Assembly (NCBI GenBank): GCA_018714005.1
Contig: DVOA01000109.1
Span: 1 to 26,242 of the forward strand
Length of the DNA: 26,242 nt
Source of the DNA: Spyradomonas excrementavium
GTDB taxonomy: Bacteria; Cyanobacteriota; Vampirovibrionia; Gastranaerophilales; Gastranaerophilaceae
Reading direction: 5' to 3'
In this document: piece by piece, positions 1 to 7,840 of the stretch
How positions within the stretch are numbered: the stretch's first letter is position 1
Layout of the letters: the number at the start of each line of letters is the position of its first letter
The notes under the pieces: model-generated
What the model was told of the DNA's origin: nothing
What the model saw: only the letters and a program-made list of their open reading frames with translations
Databases searched by the model: none
Position numbers and translations under genes: made by a program

Positions 1-63
1 TTTATTATATTAGCCGAATTTATGCTAGTATGTAAACATATGTAGAAATATTGAGGTATTTTT

Positions 64-450
64 ATGATTCGATTTGGGATTTTTCGCGGAAAAACTACGA
101 CCGGTGTTTGTTTTTTCAATAAAATAGAAAAACCTTTACAAAAACAGCTGTCTGAGGGGATTAAGTCGGTTCCTTTTCAAGAGGCACAATTTTTGCATTT
201 AAAAATCTATGACCGTCCGATTTCCCGCTTTTTTAAAAGGCTGCTCGGAATGCCGGACACAAATGAAAACTTAAAGATGAGCGGTACTTTTGCCAGAGTT
301 AATGGCTCTGCGAACAGGCTTTATGATGTTTCTGATACTTTTCGCTCAGGTGAGCTCAAGAGGCTCGAAAAAGGAGAAAATCTTTTAAAAGATGAAAATT
401 CGTTTGTCTTTCGTTTGGCTAAAAAGATAAACCAGGCAATTTCCGAATAA
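64..450 (+). CDS. Hypothetical protein, 128 aa
   Basis: I do not recognise this family. The start is supported by GAGG at 53-56, seven bases before the ATG. The product is basic and soluble, with no signal peptide, membrane segment or cysteine cluster. The middle holds an Arg/Lys-rich patch (around residues 51-61), and the C-terminal third is charged and probably helical. An ORF on the other strand (321-542) overlaps its end but has no comparable start signal. It reads towards rny but is separated from it by about 190 bases that contain a separate promoter, so it is probably not in the same operon. A TGCTAGTAT extended -10-like element at 23-31 could drive it. Its upstream context lies outside the window. 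Confidence is good that it is a gene, nil on function. Confidence 0.6.
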   Translation: MIRFGIFRGKTTTGVCFFNKIEKPLQKQLSEGIKSVPFQEAQFLHLKIYDRPISRFFKRLLGMPDTNENLKMSGTFARVNGSANRLYDVSDTFRSGELKRLEKGENLLKDENSFVFRLAKKINQAISE

Positions 451-526
451 AAATTATTGTTTGCAAGGCGGCCGGCTGCTTTTGTGCTGCGGGTTTTGTG
501 TAAATTTATTAAATTATCAAAAAAAC

Positions 527-555
527 TTTCAAATTTCGCCACAATATGCTAGTAT
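527..555 (+). promoter_or_regulatory. Candidate promoter for rny
   Basis: TTTCAA at 527-532, a 17-base spacer, then TAGTAT at 550-555 preceded by TG at 547-548 (extended -10). The same 10-base string TATGCTAGTA occurs at 21-30, ahead of the first gene. The predicted transcript would start near 562 and leave a leader of 75 to 95 bases before rny. Inferred from sequence match only. Confidence 0.45.
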
Positions 556-636
556 ATCATTAGTGTAAAAGTAATAAAAATTTTTATATTATGAATTAAT
601 TATAATTTAACATATGCATATTGAATTCAACCCTGC

Positions 637-2217
637 GTGCGTGCACGTACGGGGATGTGTATATATAGAAAAACGAGGTACAGGACAATCGAAGGAACTA
701 TTGTAATTATTGCACTTTTGGTCATTCTTGCCGTTGCACTCTCGCTCGGCGTGGTTGTGCTCTGGCAGAAACAGAAAAAAGCGCAGGCAGGTTTAGACGC
801 TCTTTCCAAAGAAACGGCTGATAAAGAAAGCCTTTTGAAGAAAGAAGCAATGATTCAGGCAAAAGAAATACTTCACAATGAGCGTGAAAAATTCGACGAA
901 GAAGTCCGCGAACGCAGACAGGACCTTCTAAGACAGGAAAACAAGCTCGCTAAAAAAGAAGATACGCTTGAAGAAAAAATTCAGGAAGTGACTGACAGAG
1001 AATCACATCTTGATAAAAAAATGGAAGAATTAACCGAAAAAGAAGACTATCTTGCTGAAATGATAGCCAAACAAATCGGAGAAATGGAAAGAATTGCGGG
1101 AATGTCCCGTGAAGAAGCCAGACATATGCTGCTTGAACAGCTGAAACAGGATCTCCAGCAGGAGCAAATGCAGCTTATCCGTGAAAATGAGGCGAAAATC
1201 CGCGAAATTTCAAAGGAAAAAGCTCAGGAAATCCTCTCAACAACAATGCAGCGCTGCGCTATCGATCAGGTCGTGGAATCAACGGTTTCTGTTGTAAACC
1301 TGCCGTCTGACGATATGAAAGGCAGAATTATCGGGCGTGAGGGGCGAAATATTCGCACATTGGAAACCCTTACGGGCGTTGATTTGATAATTGACGATAC
1401 GCCGGAAGCAGTTGTTTTATCCAGCTTTGACCCTGTCAGAAGAGAGATTGCAAAAGTCGCTCTTGAAAAACTCATCTCTGACGGACGTATCCACCCTGTC
1501 AGAATCGAGGAAATGGTCGAAAAAGCGCAGGAAGAAATTGAAGAAAAAATCAAAAAAGAGGGCGAAAACGCAGCAGTTGATATGGGCGTGATGAATTTGC
1601 ACAAAGAGCTCATAAAAACGCTCGGACGCCTTTATTACCGCACAAGCTACGGCCAAAACGTGCTTAAACACTCGCTTGAGGTCGGCCACATCGCAGGAAT
1701 GCTTGCTGCAGAGCTCGGCGCAAATGTAAATGTCGCAAAAAGAGCCGGACTTCTCCATGATATCGGAAAAGCCGTTGACCAGACCCAGGAGGGAACGCAT
1801 ATTGAGCTCGGCGTTGAGCTTGCAAGGCGATATGGCGAAAAAGAAGAAATAATTCACGCTATTGAGGCTCACCACGACGATGTTACAGCTAATACAATCG
1901 AGGCGGTGCTTGTAAAACTCGCTGACGCAATTTCTGCGGGGCGCCCGGGTTCACGGCGCGATACGCTTGAAATTTACATCAAACGTCTGCAAAAAATCGA
2001 AGAAATCGCAAAAAGCTACGAAGGAATCAAGCAATCTTTCGCGGTGCAGGCGGGCAGGGAGGTTCGTATTATTGTTCAGCCCGATATGTTCGATGATTTG
2101 GCGAGTGCAAAGCTGGCGCGTGATATTGCGAAACGCATTGAGGAAGAAATGGATTATCCCGGACAAATCAGGGTAACTGTTGTTCGCGAAATCCGCACAA
2201 CCGAGATTGCAAAATAG
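637..2217 (+). CDS. rny: Ribonuclease Y
   Basis: RNase Y is the membrane-anchored endoribonuclease that starts mRNA decay in many bacteria. All family parts are visible in order: a short N-terminal region, one membrane helix (residues 20-43), a long charged coiled coil (about 45-205), a KH RNA-binding domain with GRIIGREGRNIR at 229-240, an HD catalytic domain with H374-D375 in HDIGK, and the conserved C-terminal PGQIRVTVVREIR. Length (526 aa) is normal. The start is uncertain: an in-frame TGA at 622-624 limits it; GTG at 637 and ATG at 655 are both possible, and neither has a good Shine-Dalgarno sequence. It is followed by a terminator and then a ymdB-type gene, a pairing also known in Bacillus. 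Family assignment is very secure. Confidence 0.97.
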   Translation: MRARTGMCIYRKTRYRTIEGTIVIIALLVILAVALSLGVVVLWQKQKKAQAGLDALSKETADKESLLKKEAMIQAKEILHNEREKFDEEVRERRQDLLRQENKLAKKEDTLEEKIQEVTDRESHLDKKMEELTEKEDYLAEMIAKQIGEMERIAGMSREEARHMLLEQLKQDLQQEQMQLIRENEAKIREISKEKAQEILSTTMQRCAIDQVVESTVSVVNLPSDDMKGRIIGREGRNIRTLETLTGVDLIIDDTPEAVVLSSFDPVRREIAKVALEKLISDGRIHPVRIEEMVEKAQEEIEEKIKKEGENAAVDMGVMNLHKELIKTLGRLYYRTSYGQNVLKHSLEVGHIAGMLAAELGANVNVAKRAGLLHDIGKAVDQTQEGTHIELGVELARRYGEKEEIIHAIEAHHDDVTANTIEAVLVKLADAISAGRPGSRRDTLEIYIKRLQKIEEIAKSYEGIKQSFAVQAGREVRIIVQPDMFDDLASAKLARDIAKRIEEEMDYPGQIRVTVVREIRTTEIAK

Positions 2218-2227
2218 ACAGATAATC

Positions 2228-2273
2228 AAAAAAACGGGATTTTTAATATGAAATTTAAAAGTCCCGCTTTTTT
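2228..2273 (+). terminator. Rho-independent terminator after rny
   Basis: Inverted repeat with a CGGGA core (2235-2239) pairing with TCCCG (2262-2266). It is flanked by A-rich sequence on the left and TTTTTT at 2268-2273. One mismatch and one G-U pair are present. The hairpin covers the ATG at 2248, which argues against that codon as the start of the next gene. Confidence 0.75.
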
Positions 2274-2286
2274 CCGTAAAAAAACA

Positions 2287-3102
2287 ATGACGAACGAAAT
2301 TAACATACTATTTTTAGGAGATATGGTCGGACGTCCGGGGCGTACGATAGTAAAAAAGTATCTTTCAGAGGTGCTTGAATCTTCTAATGCGCCTGATTTT
2401 GTCATTGCTAATGTTGAAAACGCTTCGCACGGGTTTGGCTTGACAGAAAAGAACCACAATGAGCTTGCTGCTGCGGGAATTGACTGTTTTACCTCCGGAA
2501 ATCATATCTGGGACAGAAAAGACATTTTTGAATATATAGACAAATCCGACAGGCTCATCCGCCCTGCAAATTATCCCGAGGGCACAAAAGGCGTCGGGTA
2601 CAGGATTTTTGAGGTCAATGGAACAAAAATCGCCGTCGTAAACCTGCTCGGACGGACTTTTATGAACGCAATGGACTCTCCATGGGCTTATATGGAGAAA
2701 ATTGCTCCAAAATTAAAGGAAGAAGCGCCGATTGTTATCGTGGATTTTCATGCAGAAGCAACGGCTGAAAAAATTTGCTTTGCAAAATACTGTAATTCGC
2801 TCGGCGTGAGCGCTGTTCTGGGCACTCACACCCATGTTCAAACCTCTGATGAAAAAATTATTAATGATTACACTGCTTATATTACTGACGCGGGCTTTTG
2901 CGGGGTTTATGACTCGGTAATCGGGATGGCATACGAATCCTCCTTAAAACGCCTTGTAACAAGCCTGCCCGAGCGGTTTGATATTGCAGAAAGCTCCGTT
3001 TTGGAGCTGAACGCGGTGAAAATGGCTTTTGACCCTGTTTCTGGAGGGGCGAAAAGCATTGAAAGAATTCGTTTTATAAAAGATATTAGTGAGGTAAGTT
3101 AA
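2287..3102 (+). CDS. ymdB: YmdB/TIGR00282-family metallophosphoesterase
   Basis: Family members are dinuclear-metal phosphodiesterases acting on 2',3'-cyclic nucleotides, and Bacillus YmdB influences RNA levels and biofilm choice. The metal ligands are all visible: D12 in LGDMVG, E44-N45 in NVENASHG, N72-H73 in GNHIWD, H155 in DFHAEATAEK, and H181/H183 in GTHTHVQT. With this start it has 271 residues, near the usual 264. The frame is open back to an ATG at 2248, but that codon lies inside the rny terminator hairpin and adds a Lys/Phe-rich tail, so ATG 2287 (MTNEINILFLGD) is preferred even though no clear Shine-Dalgarno precedes it. It stands between rny and a PHP phosphoesterase. Substrate is inferred from family only. 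Confidence 0.92.
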   Translation: MTNEINILFLGDMVGRPGRTIVKKYLSEVLESSNAPDFVIANVENASHGFGLTEKNHNELAAAGIDCFTSGNHIWDRKDIFEYIDKSDRLIRPANYPEGTKGVGYRIFEVNGTKIAVVNLLGRTFMNAMDSPWAYMEKIAPKLKEEAPIVIVDFHAEATAEKICFAKYCNSLGVSAVLGTHTHVQTSDEKIINDYTAYITDAGFCGVYDSVIGMAYESSLKRLVTSLPERFDIAESSVLELNAVKMAFDPVSGGAKSIERIRFIKDISEVS

Positions 3103-3120
3103 TATGAGAGGATAAGAAAG

Positions 3121-3987
3121 GTGAAAATCGATTTACACATTCACACGTGCTTTTCCGACGGTGTTTTTACGCCGGAAAAGATTGTGGATACTGCAATTGA
3201 CGCCGGTTTGAACGCTATTGCGATAACCGACCACGATAACGTTCTTGCGTATCCGATAGCAGTATCGTATTCCGAAAAAATCGCCAAAGAGGCGGGAGTG
3301 ACGCCTCTGGAGATAATTTCGGGCGTCGAAATCAATACGATTTATAAAAATACGGAAATCCACATTCTCGGCTACTTTATGAACCGTGAAAATGCTGATT
3401 TTAAAGCAATGCTTAAGCAGCAGCAGGCAGCGAGAATTGAACAAACGAATGAAATCATTACCCTTTTGAACAAAAAAGAGGGAATCCATGTTACATTCGA
3501 TAAAATCAAAAATCTTGTTGCCGAAGGCGGCTCAATCGGGCGTCCGCACATTGCAAAAGCAATAACAATGGCGGGCGGAACTTCGAGCGTGATGGAAGCG
3601 TATAACAAATACATCAACGACGACTCAAATGTCTATGTGCAAAGAAAAACCGTAACCCCGCACGACGCAATAGAAATTATCTACGACGCAGGCGGAATTC
3701 CGGTGTTTGCACATCCTTTTGACGTTGAAAATGCAGAAGAACTTATAAAAGAGTTTATGCATTACGGCTTGAGGGGCGTTGAGGCTTATCATCGCAAACA
3801 TTCGCCAGCAATGGTTGAATATTATTCGTCAATAGCCGAAAAATACGGGCTTATCATAACGGGCGGCTCTGATTTCCATGCGCCCAACCCGAACAACGGC
3901 CAGATTATCCTCGGGAAAAACTTTATCCCCGAATGGATTTATGACCAGCTTATGAAAGAAAAAAAACAACTGGATTTGGCGCGCTGA
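3121..3987 (+). CDS. PHP-domain metal-dependent phosphoesterase
   Basis: PHP domain of the TrpH/YciV type. Characterised relatives are 3',5'-nucleoside bisphosphate phosphatases or RNase AM-like 5'-3' exoribonucleases. The metal site is complete: H6 and H8 in HIHTCFSDG, D37-H38-D39 in TDHDN, E70 in SGVEIN, H81 in EIHILGY, H198 in FAHPF, and D251/H253 in GGSDFHAPN. The insert with GRPHIA (140-145) is typical of this subfamily. Length is 288 aa. It starts with GTG, preceded by GAGAGG at 3106-3111, and lies 18 bases after the ymdB-like gene. It overlaps the next start as TGATG. The enzyme family is certain; the exact substrate (pAp-type bisphosphates or short RNA) is inferred. Confidence 0.9.
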   Translation: MKIDLHIHTCFSDGVFTPEKIVDTAIDAGLNAIAITDHDNVLAYPIAVSYSEKIAKEAGVTPLEIISGVEINTIYKNTEIHILGYFMNRENADFKAMLKQQQAARIEQTNEIITLLNKKEGIHVTFDKIKNLVAEGGSIGRPHIAKAITMAGGTSSVMEAYNKYINDDSNVYVQRKTVTPHDAIEIIYDAGGIPVFAHPFDVENAEELIKEFMHYGLRGVEAYHRKHSPAMVEYYSSIAEKYGLIITGGSDFHAPNPNNGQIILGKNFIPEWIYDQLMKEKKQLDLAR

Positions 3988-4625
3988 TGAAAAAAAACGC
4001 TTTTACAATGGTAGAAATCGCGGTAGTTGTGTCACTTTTGATGACGACGGTGCTTTTGTGCCTGCCGTTTGTGTTTAACAACACAAAACAGGCGCGGCTG
4101 ATTTCGGGGTGGAAAAATGTCTATTCCGAGCTCCAGCCGAATTTTGAAATCTTTGAAATTGCCGATTATAATGCAGTAAAGCGCGTTTGCAGCTCAAATA
4201 TTGAGAATATGGAGGATAATATTTTTAAAATTCTCGCTCCGTACCTGAATATTGACGCGGCAGCAATAAATAAACCGGTCAAAGGCTACAACTACCGCTA
4301 TTCTAACGGCGCCCAGATTCCTTTTGAATCAAAGTATTTCACCAGAAGCTTTTACCAGCGGGAAAATGGCGAAATTATCGGGTTTAAATGGCTGAATTGC
4401 GACTGCGATGAAATAAAACCCTGCGCTGCAGTTGTTTTTGACATGAATGGCAAAAAACCTCCAAACCGTCTTGGTCAGGATGTTTTCGGGCTGCATATTT
4501 TTAAAGGCGATATAAAAGCGTTCGGCGCTGATTTGCAAAACGTTGAACTTGAGCGCGAATGCGTAAAAGGACGGGGCTCCGGCGCTGCGTGCTCCGAGTT
4601 TTTCTTGCGCGGAGGGAAGTTTTAA
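3987..4625 (+). CDS. Prepilin-like (type IV pilin/pseudopilin) protein
   Basis: The N-terminus has the class III signal layout: a short Lys-rich leader (MKKNA), then FTMVE with Glu at +5, then a hydrophobic helix to about residue 28. This is the feature processed by prepilin peptidase PilD and used in type IV pili or type II secretion. The residue before the cleavage point is Ala rather than the usual Gly, as in the other prepilin-like genes of this window. The rest (30-212) is a soluble domain of unknown kind, with cysteines in NCDCDEIKPC (about 137-145). The start codon overlaps the PHP gene stop by one base, suggesting translational coupling. No other pilus genes are adjacent. Exact role unknown. 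Confidence 0.75.
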   Translation: MKKNAFTMVEIAVVVSLLMTTVLLCLPFVFNNTKQARLISGWKNVYSELQPNFEIFEIADYNAVKRVCSSNIENMEDNIFKILAPYLNIDAAAINKPVKGYNYRYSNGAQIPFESKYFTRSFYQRENGEIIGFKWLNCDCDEIKPCAAVVFDMNGKKPPNRLGQDVFGLHIFKGDIKAFGADLQNVELERECVKGRGSGAACSEFFLRGGKF

Positions 4626-4639
4626 CTGAGGAATCAATT

Positions 4640-5257
4640 ATGTTGGACACAATTTTAATACATCTGATTACTTTTATTGAAAATATGATAGAAGCCACGG
4701 GGCCTTTGGGGATAAGCCTTTTGATGGCAATAGAATCCTGCAATATCCCGCTTCCGAGCGAAACAATCATGCCTTTTGCCGGATATCTCGTCAGCAAAGG
4801 CGAAATGAACTTCCATGTGGCGGCTTTTGCCGGCGCTTTCGGCTGTGTTCTGGGCTCGGTGCCGTCGTATTACATCGGTTACTTTGGCGGACGCCCGTTT
4901 TTTGAAAAATACGGAAAATGGCTGCTCGTAAGCAAAAAAGACCTTGACGAAGCTGACGAATGGGTCGATAAATACGGTGATTGGGCGTTTTTCATCTGTA
5001 GAATGCTCCCTGTTGTCAGAACTTTCATTTCGCTCCCCGCGGGGATTTTGAAAGCACGAAAAAGAACCTTTTTTACGCTCACTTTTTTAGGCTCGCTCAT
5101 CTGGTGCTACCTACTTGTTTATGTGGGCGTAAAAATGGGGCAAAATATGGCTATTTTCAAGGCTTTATGGCACAAATTCGACATCGCAATCGTGCTCGTT
5201 TGCTTTGTGCTCGGTATTCTTTATCTTTACAAACATTTTAAAGGCTTGAAAGACTGA
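4640..5257 (+). CDS. DedA-family membrane protein
   Basis: DedA/VTT-domain integral membrane protein. Members move undecaprenyl phosphate or other phospholipids across the cytoplasmic membrane. Hallmarks: ESCNIPLPSE (residues 32-41) with acidic E32 and E41 in a re-entrant segment, GYFGGRPFFEKYG (80-92), and FICRMLPVVRTFISLPAG (118-135) with the conserved arginines R121 and R127. Further membrane helices follow (about 143-165 and 178-196). At 205 aa it is normal length. The frame is open upstream to 4559, inside the previous gene, but TGAGGA at 4627-4632 fixes the ATG at 4640. It lies 14 bases after the prepilin-like gene and one base before the LdpA-like gene. Family certain, lipid substrate not determinable. 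Confidence 0.93.
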   Translation: MLDTILIHLITFIENMIEATGPLGISLLMAIESCNIPLPSETIMPFAGYLVSKGEMNFHVAAFAGAFGCVLGSVPSYYIGYFGGRPFFEKYGKWLLVSKKDLDEADEWVDKYGDWAFFICRMLPVVRTFISLPAGILKARKRTFFTLTFLGSLIWCYLLVYVGVKMGQNMAIFKALWHKFDIAIVLVCFVLGILYLYKHFKGLKD

Positions 5258-5258
5258 T

Positions 5259-6173
5259 ATGAGCAGGCTTTTTGACGTTTTTGAAAAGAAAAAAATATTT
5301 AAGCTGATTTTGGGGCTGGGAAACCGCTCCTGCGAAGAAATCTATGAAACAAGCAAAATCTATGCGCTTGCCGGCTGCGATATGTTCGATATAAATGCCT
5401 CGGAAAGGGCAATTGAGGCATTAAAGCGCGCTTTGAAAGACGCAGGGCGCGAGGACGCGCTGATTTGTATCAGCATAGGGCTTGAGGGCGATGTTCATAC
5501 CCGAAAAGCTGTTGTAAATGAAAAAAAATGTTCTGCCTGCGCAAAATGCCTGAAAAAATGCCCTTGCGGGGCAATTGTAATGAAAGAAGGCAGGGCTTTT
5601 GTGCTTTCTGACAAATGTATCGGCTGCGGAAAATGCAAATGCAGCGCAATCAGCTGCAAAAGTACCCAAAACGATGTAGCGGAAGCTGTCAGACTGGCAA
5701 AAAAATACGGCGCTGACTGCGTTGAGCTTCATGTTTCAATAAAAAAATCGCCCAAATCCGTTGTTGAATACCTTTTAAAGAACCTCGAATGCCCGCTGAG
5801 CCTTTGTCTTGACCGAAAATATTACAGCAACGAAAAAATTGCAAAACTCATCAACAAAGTAAAAAAAATCAAGGGCGATTCCCGTTTTGTGATTCAGGCG
5901 GACGGGGTTCCTATGTCGGGCGGGGAAGATTCATTGAATTCAACCTTGCAGGCGGTTGCAATGGCGCATATTGTGCAGGATTTCGGGACTTATATACTTT
6001 TGTCGGGCGGAACCAATTCAAAAACCGCAAAACTTGCAAACGAATGCGGCTTGCGCTTCAACGGAGTGGGTGTCGGGTCTTATGCAAGGAAAATTATCAA
6101 AAATCTGCCTCCTGAGGAGGCTGTTAAAAAAGCAAAAGAGCTGGTTTTGTCGGTGAATTGTAATTCTCATTAA
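5259..6173 (+). CDS. ldpA: LdpA-like iron-sulfur protein
   Basis: This resembles LdpA, the cyanobacterial iron-sulfur protein that passes redox/light input to the circadian clock. The match I recognise covers the whole length: an N-terminal FKLILGLGN and YALAGCDMFDINAS segment; a central ferredoxin region with C91-x2-C94-x2-C97-x3-C101-P and a second, irregular set C120, C123, C126, C128, C133; and the C-terminal LdpA domain with QADGVPMSG (213-221), LLSGGTN (247-253) and GVGSYARKI (271-279). It is 304 aa, somewhat shorter than the roughly 350 aa of cyanobacterial LdpA. The start ATG 5259 lies one base after the dedA stop. No kai genes are in the window. Homology is recalled from memory; function in this organism is unknown. 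Confidence 0.8.
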   Translation: MSRLFDVFEKKKIFKLILGLGNRSCEEIYETSKIYALAGCDMFDINASERAIEALKRALKDAGREDALICISIGLEGDVHTRKAVVNEKKCSACAKCLKKCPCGAIVMKEGRAFVLSDKCIGCGKCKCSAISCKSTQNDVAEAVRLAKKYGADCVELHVSIKKSPKSVVEYLLKNLECPLSLCLDRKYYSNEKIAKLINKVKKIKGDSRFVIQADGVPMSGGEDSLNSTLQAVAMAHIVQDFGTYILLSGGTNSKTAKLANECGLRFNGVGVGSYARKIIKNLPPEEAVKKAKELVLSVNCNSH

Positions 6174-6186
6174 AAAAGTGTATAAA
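6158..6186 (+). promoter_or_regulatory. Candidate promoter for the ZorAB-like pair
   Basis: TTGTAA at 6158-6163, 17-base spacer, TATAAA at 6181-6186. The -35 overlaps the last codons of the LdpA-like gene. Transcription would begin near 6193, leaving a leader of about 25 bases with GGAAGGTG before the ATG at 6218. Confidence 0.5.
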
Positions 6187-6217
6187 TATATAGTAAGCAT
6201 TTTCAGGAAGGTGAAAG

Positions 6218-7132
6218 ATGAGTTTTGAATTTAATATATTGCTTAACCCTGTAATTATAGCGATTTTACTGCTGTTTGTCTTGATTCTGGGCTATCTTCT
6301 GGCAAGAGTTCACAGCATTAATGAAAATCTTCGCAGGCTGACTTCGGTTTTGAGGGGATTTAAGAAAGGTACGATTGTTTACCGCTTCAAAGAGCTGGAC
6401 GAAATCTTTTCAAAAGACCCGTTCATCGCGAATTACTGGGTTGAATTTAAAAATACGCTTGTTTTTTCGGACGGAATGGCTGCTGCGGACGCCGGTGCAA
6501 AGTTCAAAGCCCCATCTGCTGACACTTCATCTATTCAGTGCACAATTGACGCGGGATATTTTTTCAATGAAGAAACTCTCGTAAACGGAAAGATGAATTA
6601 CAAGTTTATTTCCGCTGTGCCCACGATTTTGACCGGTTTGGGGCCGCTTTTTACGTTTTTGCATATTTCTTTAGCGTTTTCAAAGGTTAATTTTGCGACT
6701 CAGGAGGCGACAATCGCTTCTGTTTCGTCGCTGATGGCCGCGATGAAGGTTGCGGCAATGATTTCGGTTGTTGCGGTCGGAACTTCGATTATATTTATGA
6801 TTGTTGAAAGGCTTACTTACAAAAACCTCTGTCTGGCGCCGTTGAACGAGTTTCAGCTGGAGCTTAACAAGCTTTTTGACAATATTTCTTCTGAAAAGTT
6901 CCTCGTGGAGCTGTTAAAAGAATCAAAATCCCAGAATAACGCTATGAATCAGGCTTTTAACCAGCTTCCGGCAAAAATGAAAGAGGCTTTTGAGGCAAGT
7001 TTCAATGCAAGTCTTGTTCCTTATCTTGATAACTTGATTTTCAGCGTGAACAAGCTCCAGGAAAACCTTTTGCAGCAGAAGAAAAAGCCCGCAAATATTA
7101 TAGATGAATTATTTAACAATGGTGATGAATAG
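6218..7132 (+). CDS. MotA/TolQ/ExbB-type channel protein, ZorA-like
   Basis: Three membrane segments are visible: residues 10-29, 131-155 and 175-197. The second begins with VPTILTGLGPLFTFL, the core of the MotA/ExbB/ZorA ion-channel family, and the third with a small-residue run MAAMKVAAMISVVAVGTS. A large cytoplasmic loop (30-130) contains ANYWVEFKNTL, like ZorA. After the third helix comes about 105 residues of helical, probably cytoplasmic tail, much shorter than the long tail of phage-defence ZorA. Next to it, nine bases on, is its OmpA/MotB partner. Together they should form a proton- or sodium-driven stator in the envelope. ZorC, ZorD and ZorE are absent here, so a defence role is not shown; a house-keeping motor or energiser is equally possible. 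Confidence 0.75.
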   Translation: MSFEFNILLNPVIIAILLLFVLILGYLLARVHSINENLRRLTSVLRGFKKGTIVYRFKELDEIFSKDPFIANYWVEFKNTLVFSDGMAAADAGAKFKAPSADTSSIQCTIDAGYFFNEETLVNGKMNYKFISAVPTILTGLGPLFTFLHISLAFSKVNFATQEATIASVSSLMAAMKVAAMISVVAVGTSIIFMIVERLTYKNLCLAPLNEFQLELNKLFDNISSEKFLVELLKESKSQNNAMNQAFNQLPAKMKEAFEASFNASLVPYLDNLIFSVNKLQENLLQQKKKPANIIDELFNNGDE

Positions 7133-7141
7133 GAGCGGAAA

Positions 7142-7840
7142 ATGAAGTATGTAAAATATTCATCACAAAAAAATACCCCGGGCGGCGACGAAAACGTTTT
7201 CTGGGTGACGATGAGCGACCTTTTGCTCGGGCTCGTTGTAATTTTTATCATACTTTTCGTTTTTGCAATTACCGGATTCACCACAAACAAAGTCAACGAA
7301 CAGAAAAATCAGTTTGAGGTTAGTGAAAAACTGCTCGAGGAGCTGAAAAAGAACAATATAAATGCAGATGTGGACAAATTTTCCGGCAGGATTAAGATTT
7401 CGGATTTGGAATTGTTCGAGCTGAACAGCTATGAGCTTTCAGAAGGCGGAAAAGCCTATCTTGCGAAATTTGTGCCGGTATATTTCAACACAATTTTAAA
7501 AGATAAAAAAATCCGTGAAAATATTTCGCAAATTATCATTGAGGGGCATACTGATTCTCATACTTTTGCCGGTGCAAAATCCGAGGAAGAAAAGTATTTC
7601 CGAAATATGGATTTGAGCCTGAAAAGAGCGTCTTCTGTTGCGCAATATATTGTTTTTTCAAATTATTCCGGCAAAAAATCCTATGAAAAAGACCTCTACA
7701 AGCTCCTGTCCGTGCAGGGAAAAAGTTCCTCCGAGCCGATTTTTACGAACGGAAAAGAGGATTTTTCAAAAAGCAGGCGCGTTGAGCTGAAAATAATGTT
7801 CAAAGACAAAAGCATTCTTGATTCTATAAAAAAACAATAA
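7142..7840 (+). CDS. OmpA/MotB-domain protein, ZorB-like
   Basis: One membrane helix (about residues 27-47) preceded by FWVTMSDLLLG, with D26 in the position of the ion-carrying aspartate of MotB/ZorB. The periplasmic part ends in an OmpA-like peptidoglycan-binding domain: IIIEGHTDSH (about 136-145), LSLKRASSVAQYI, and the closing KSRRVELKI. Length is 232 aa. AGGAG lies seven bases before the ATG. It forms a two-gene operon with the preceding channel protein and is followed by a strong terminator. By family knowledge it anchors the stator to the cell wall. Whether the pair belongs to Zorya-type defence or to another envelope machine cannot be told from the sequence. Confidence 0.82.
   Translation: MKYVKYSSQKNTPGGDENVFWVTMSDLLLGLVVIFIILFVFAITGFTTNKVNEQKNQFEVSEKLLEELKKNNINADVDKFSGRIKISDLELFELNSYELSEGGKAYLAKFVPVYFNTILKDKKIRENISQIIIEGHTDSHTFAGAKSEEEKYFRNMDLSLKRASSVAQYIVFSNYSGKKSYEKDLYKLLSVQGKSSSEPIFTNGKEDFSKSRRVELKIMFKDKSILDSIKKQ

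Noticed and set aside
321..542. 73-codon ORF on the minus strand opposite the first gene
   Set aside because: No ribosome site, Ser/Phe-rich shadow composition, and the plus-strand gene has a clear Shine-Dalgarno.
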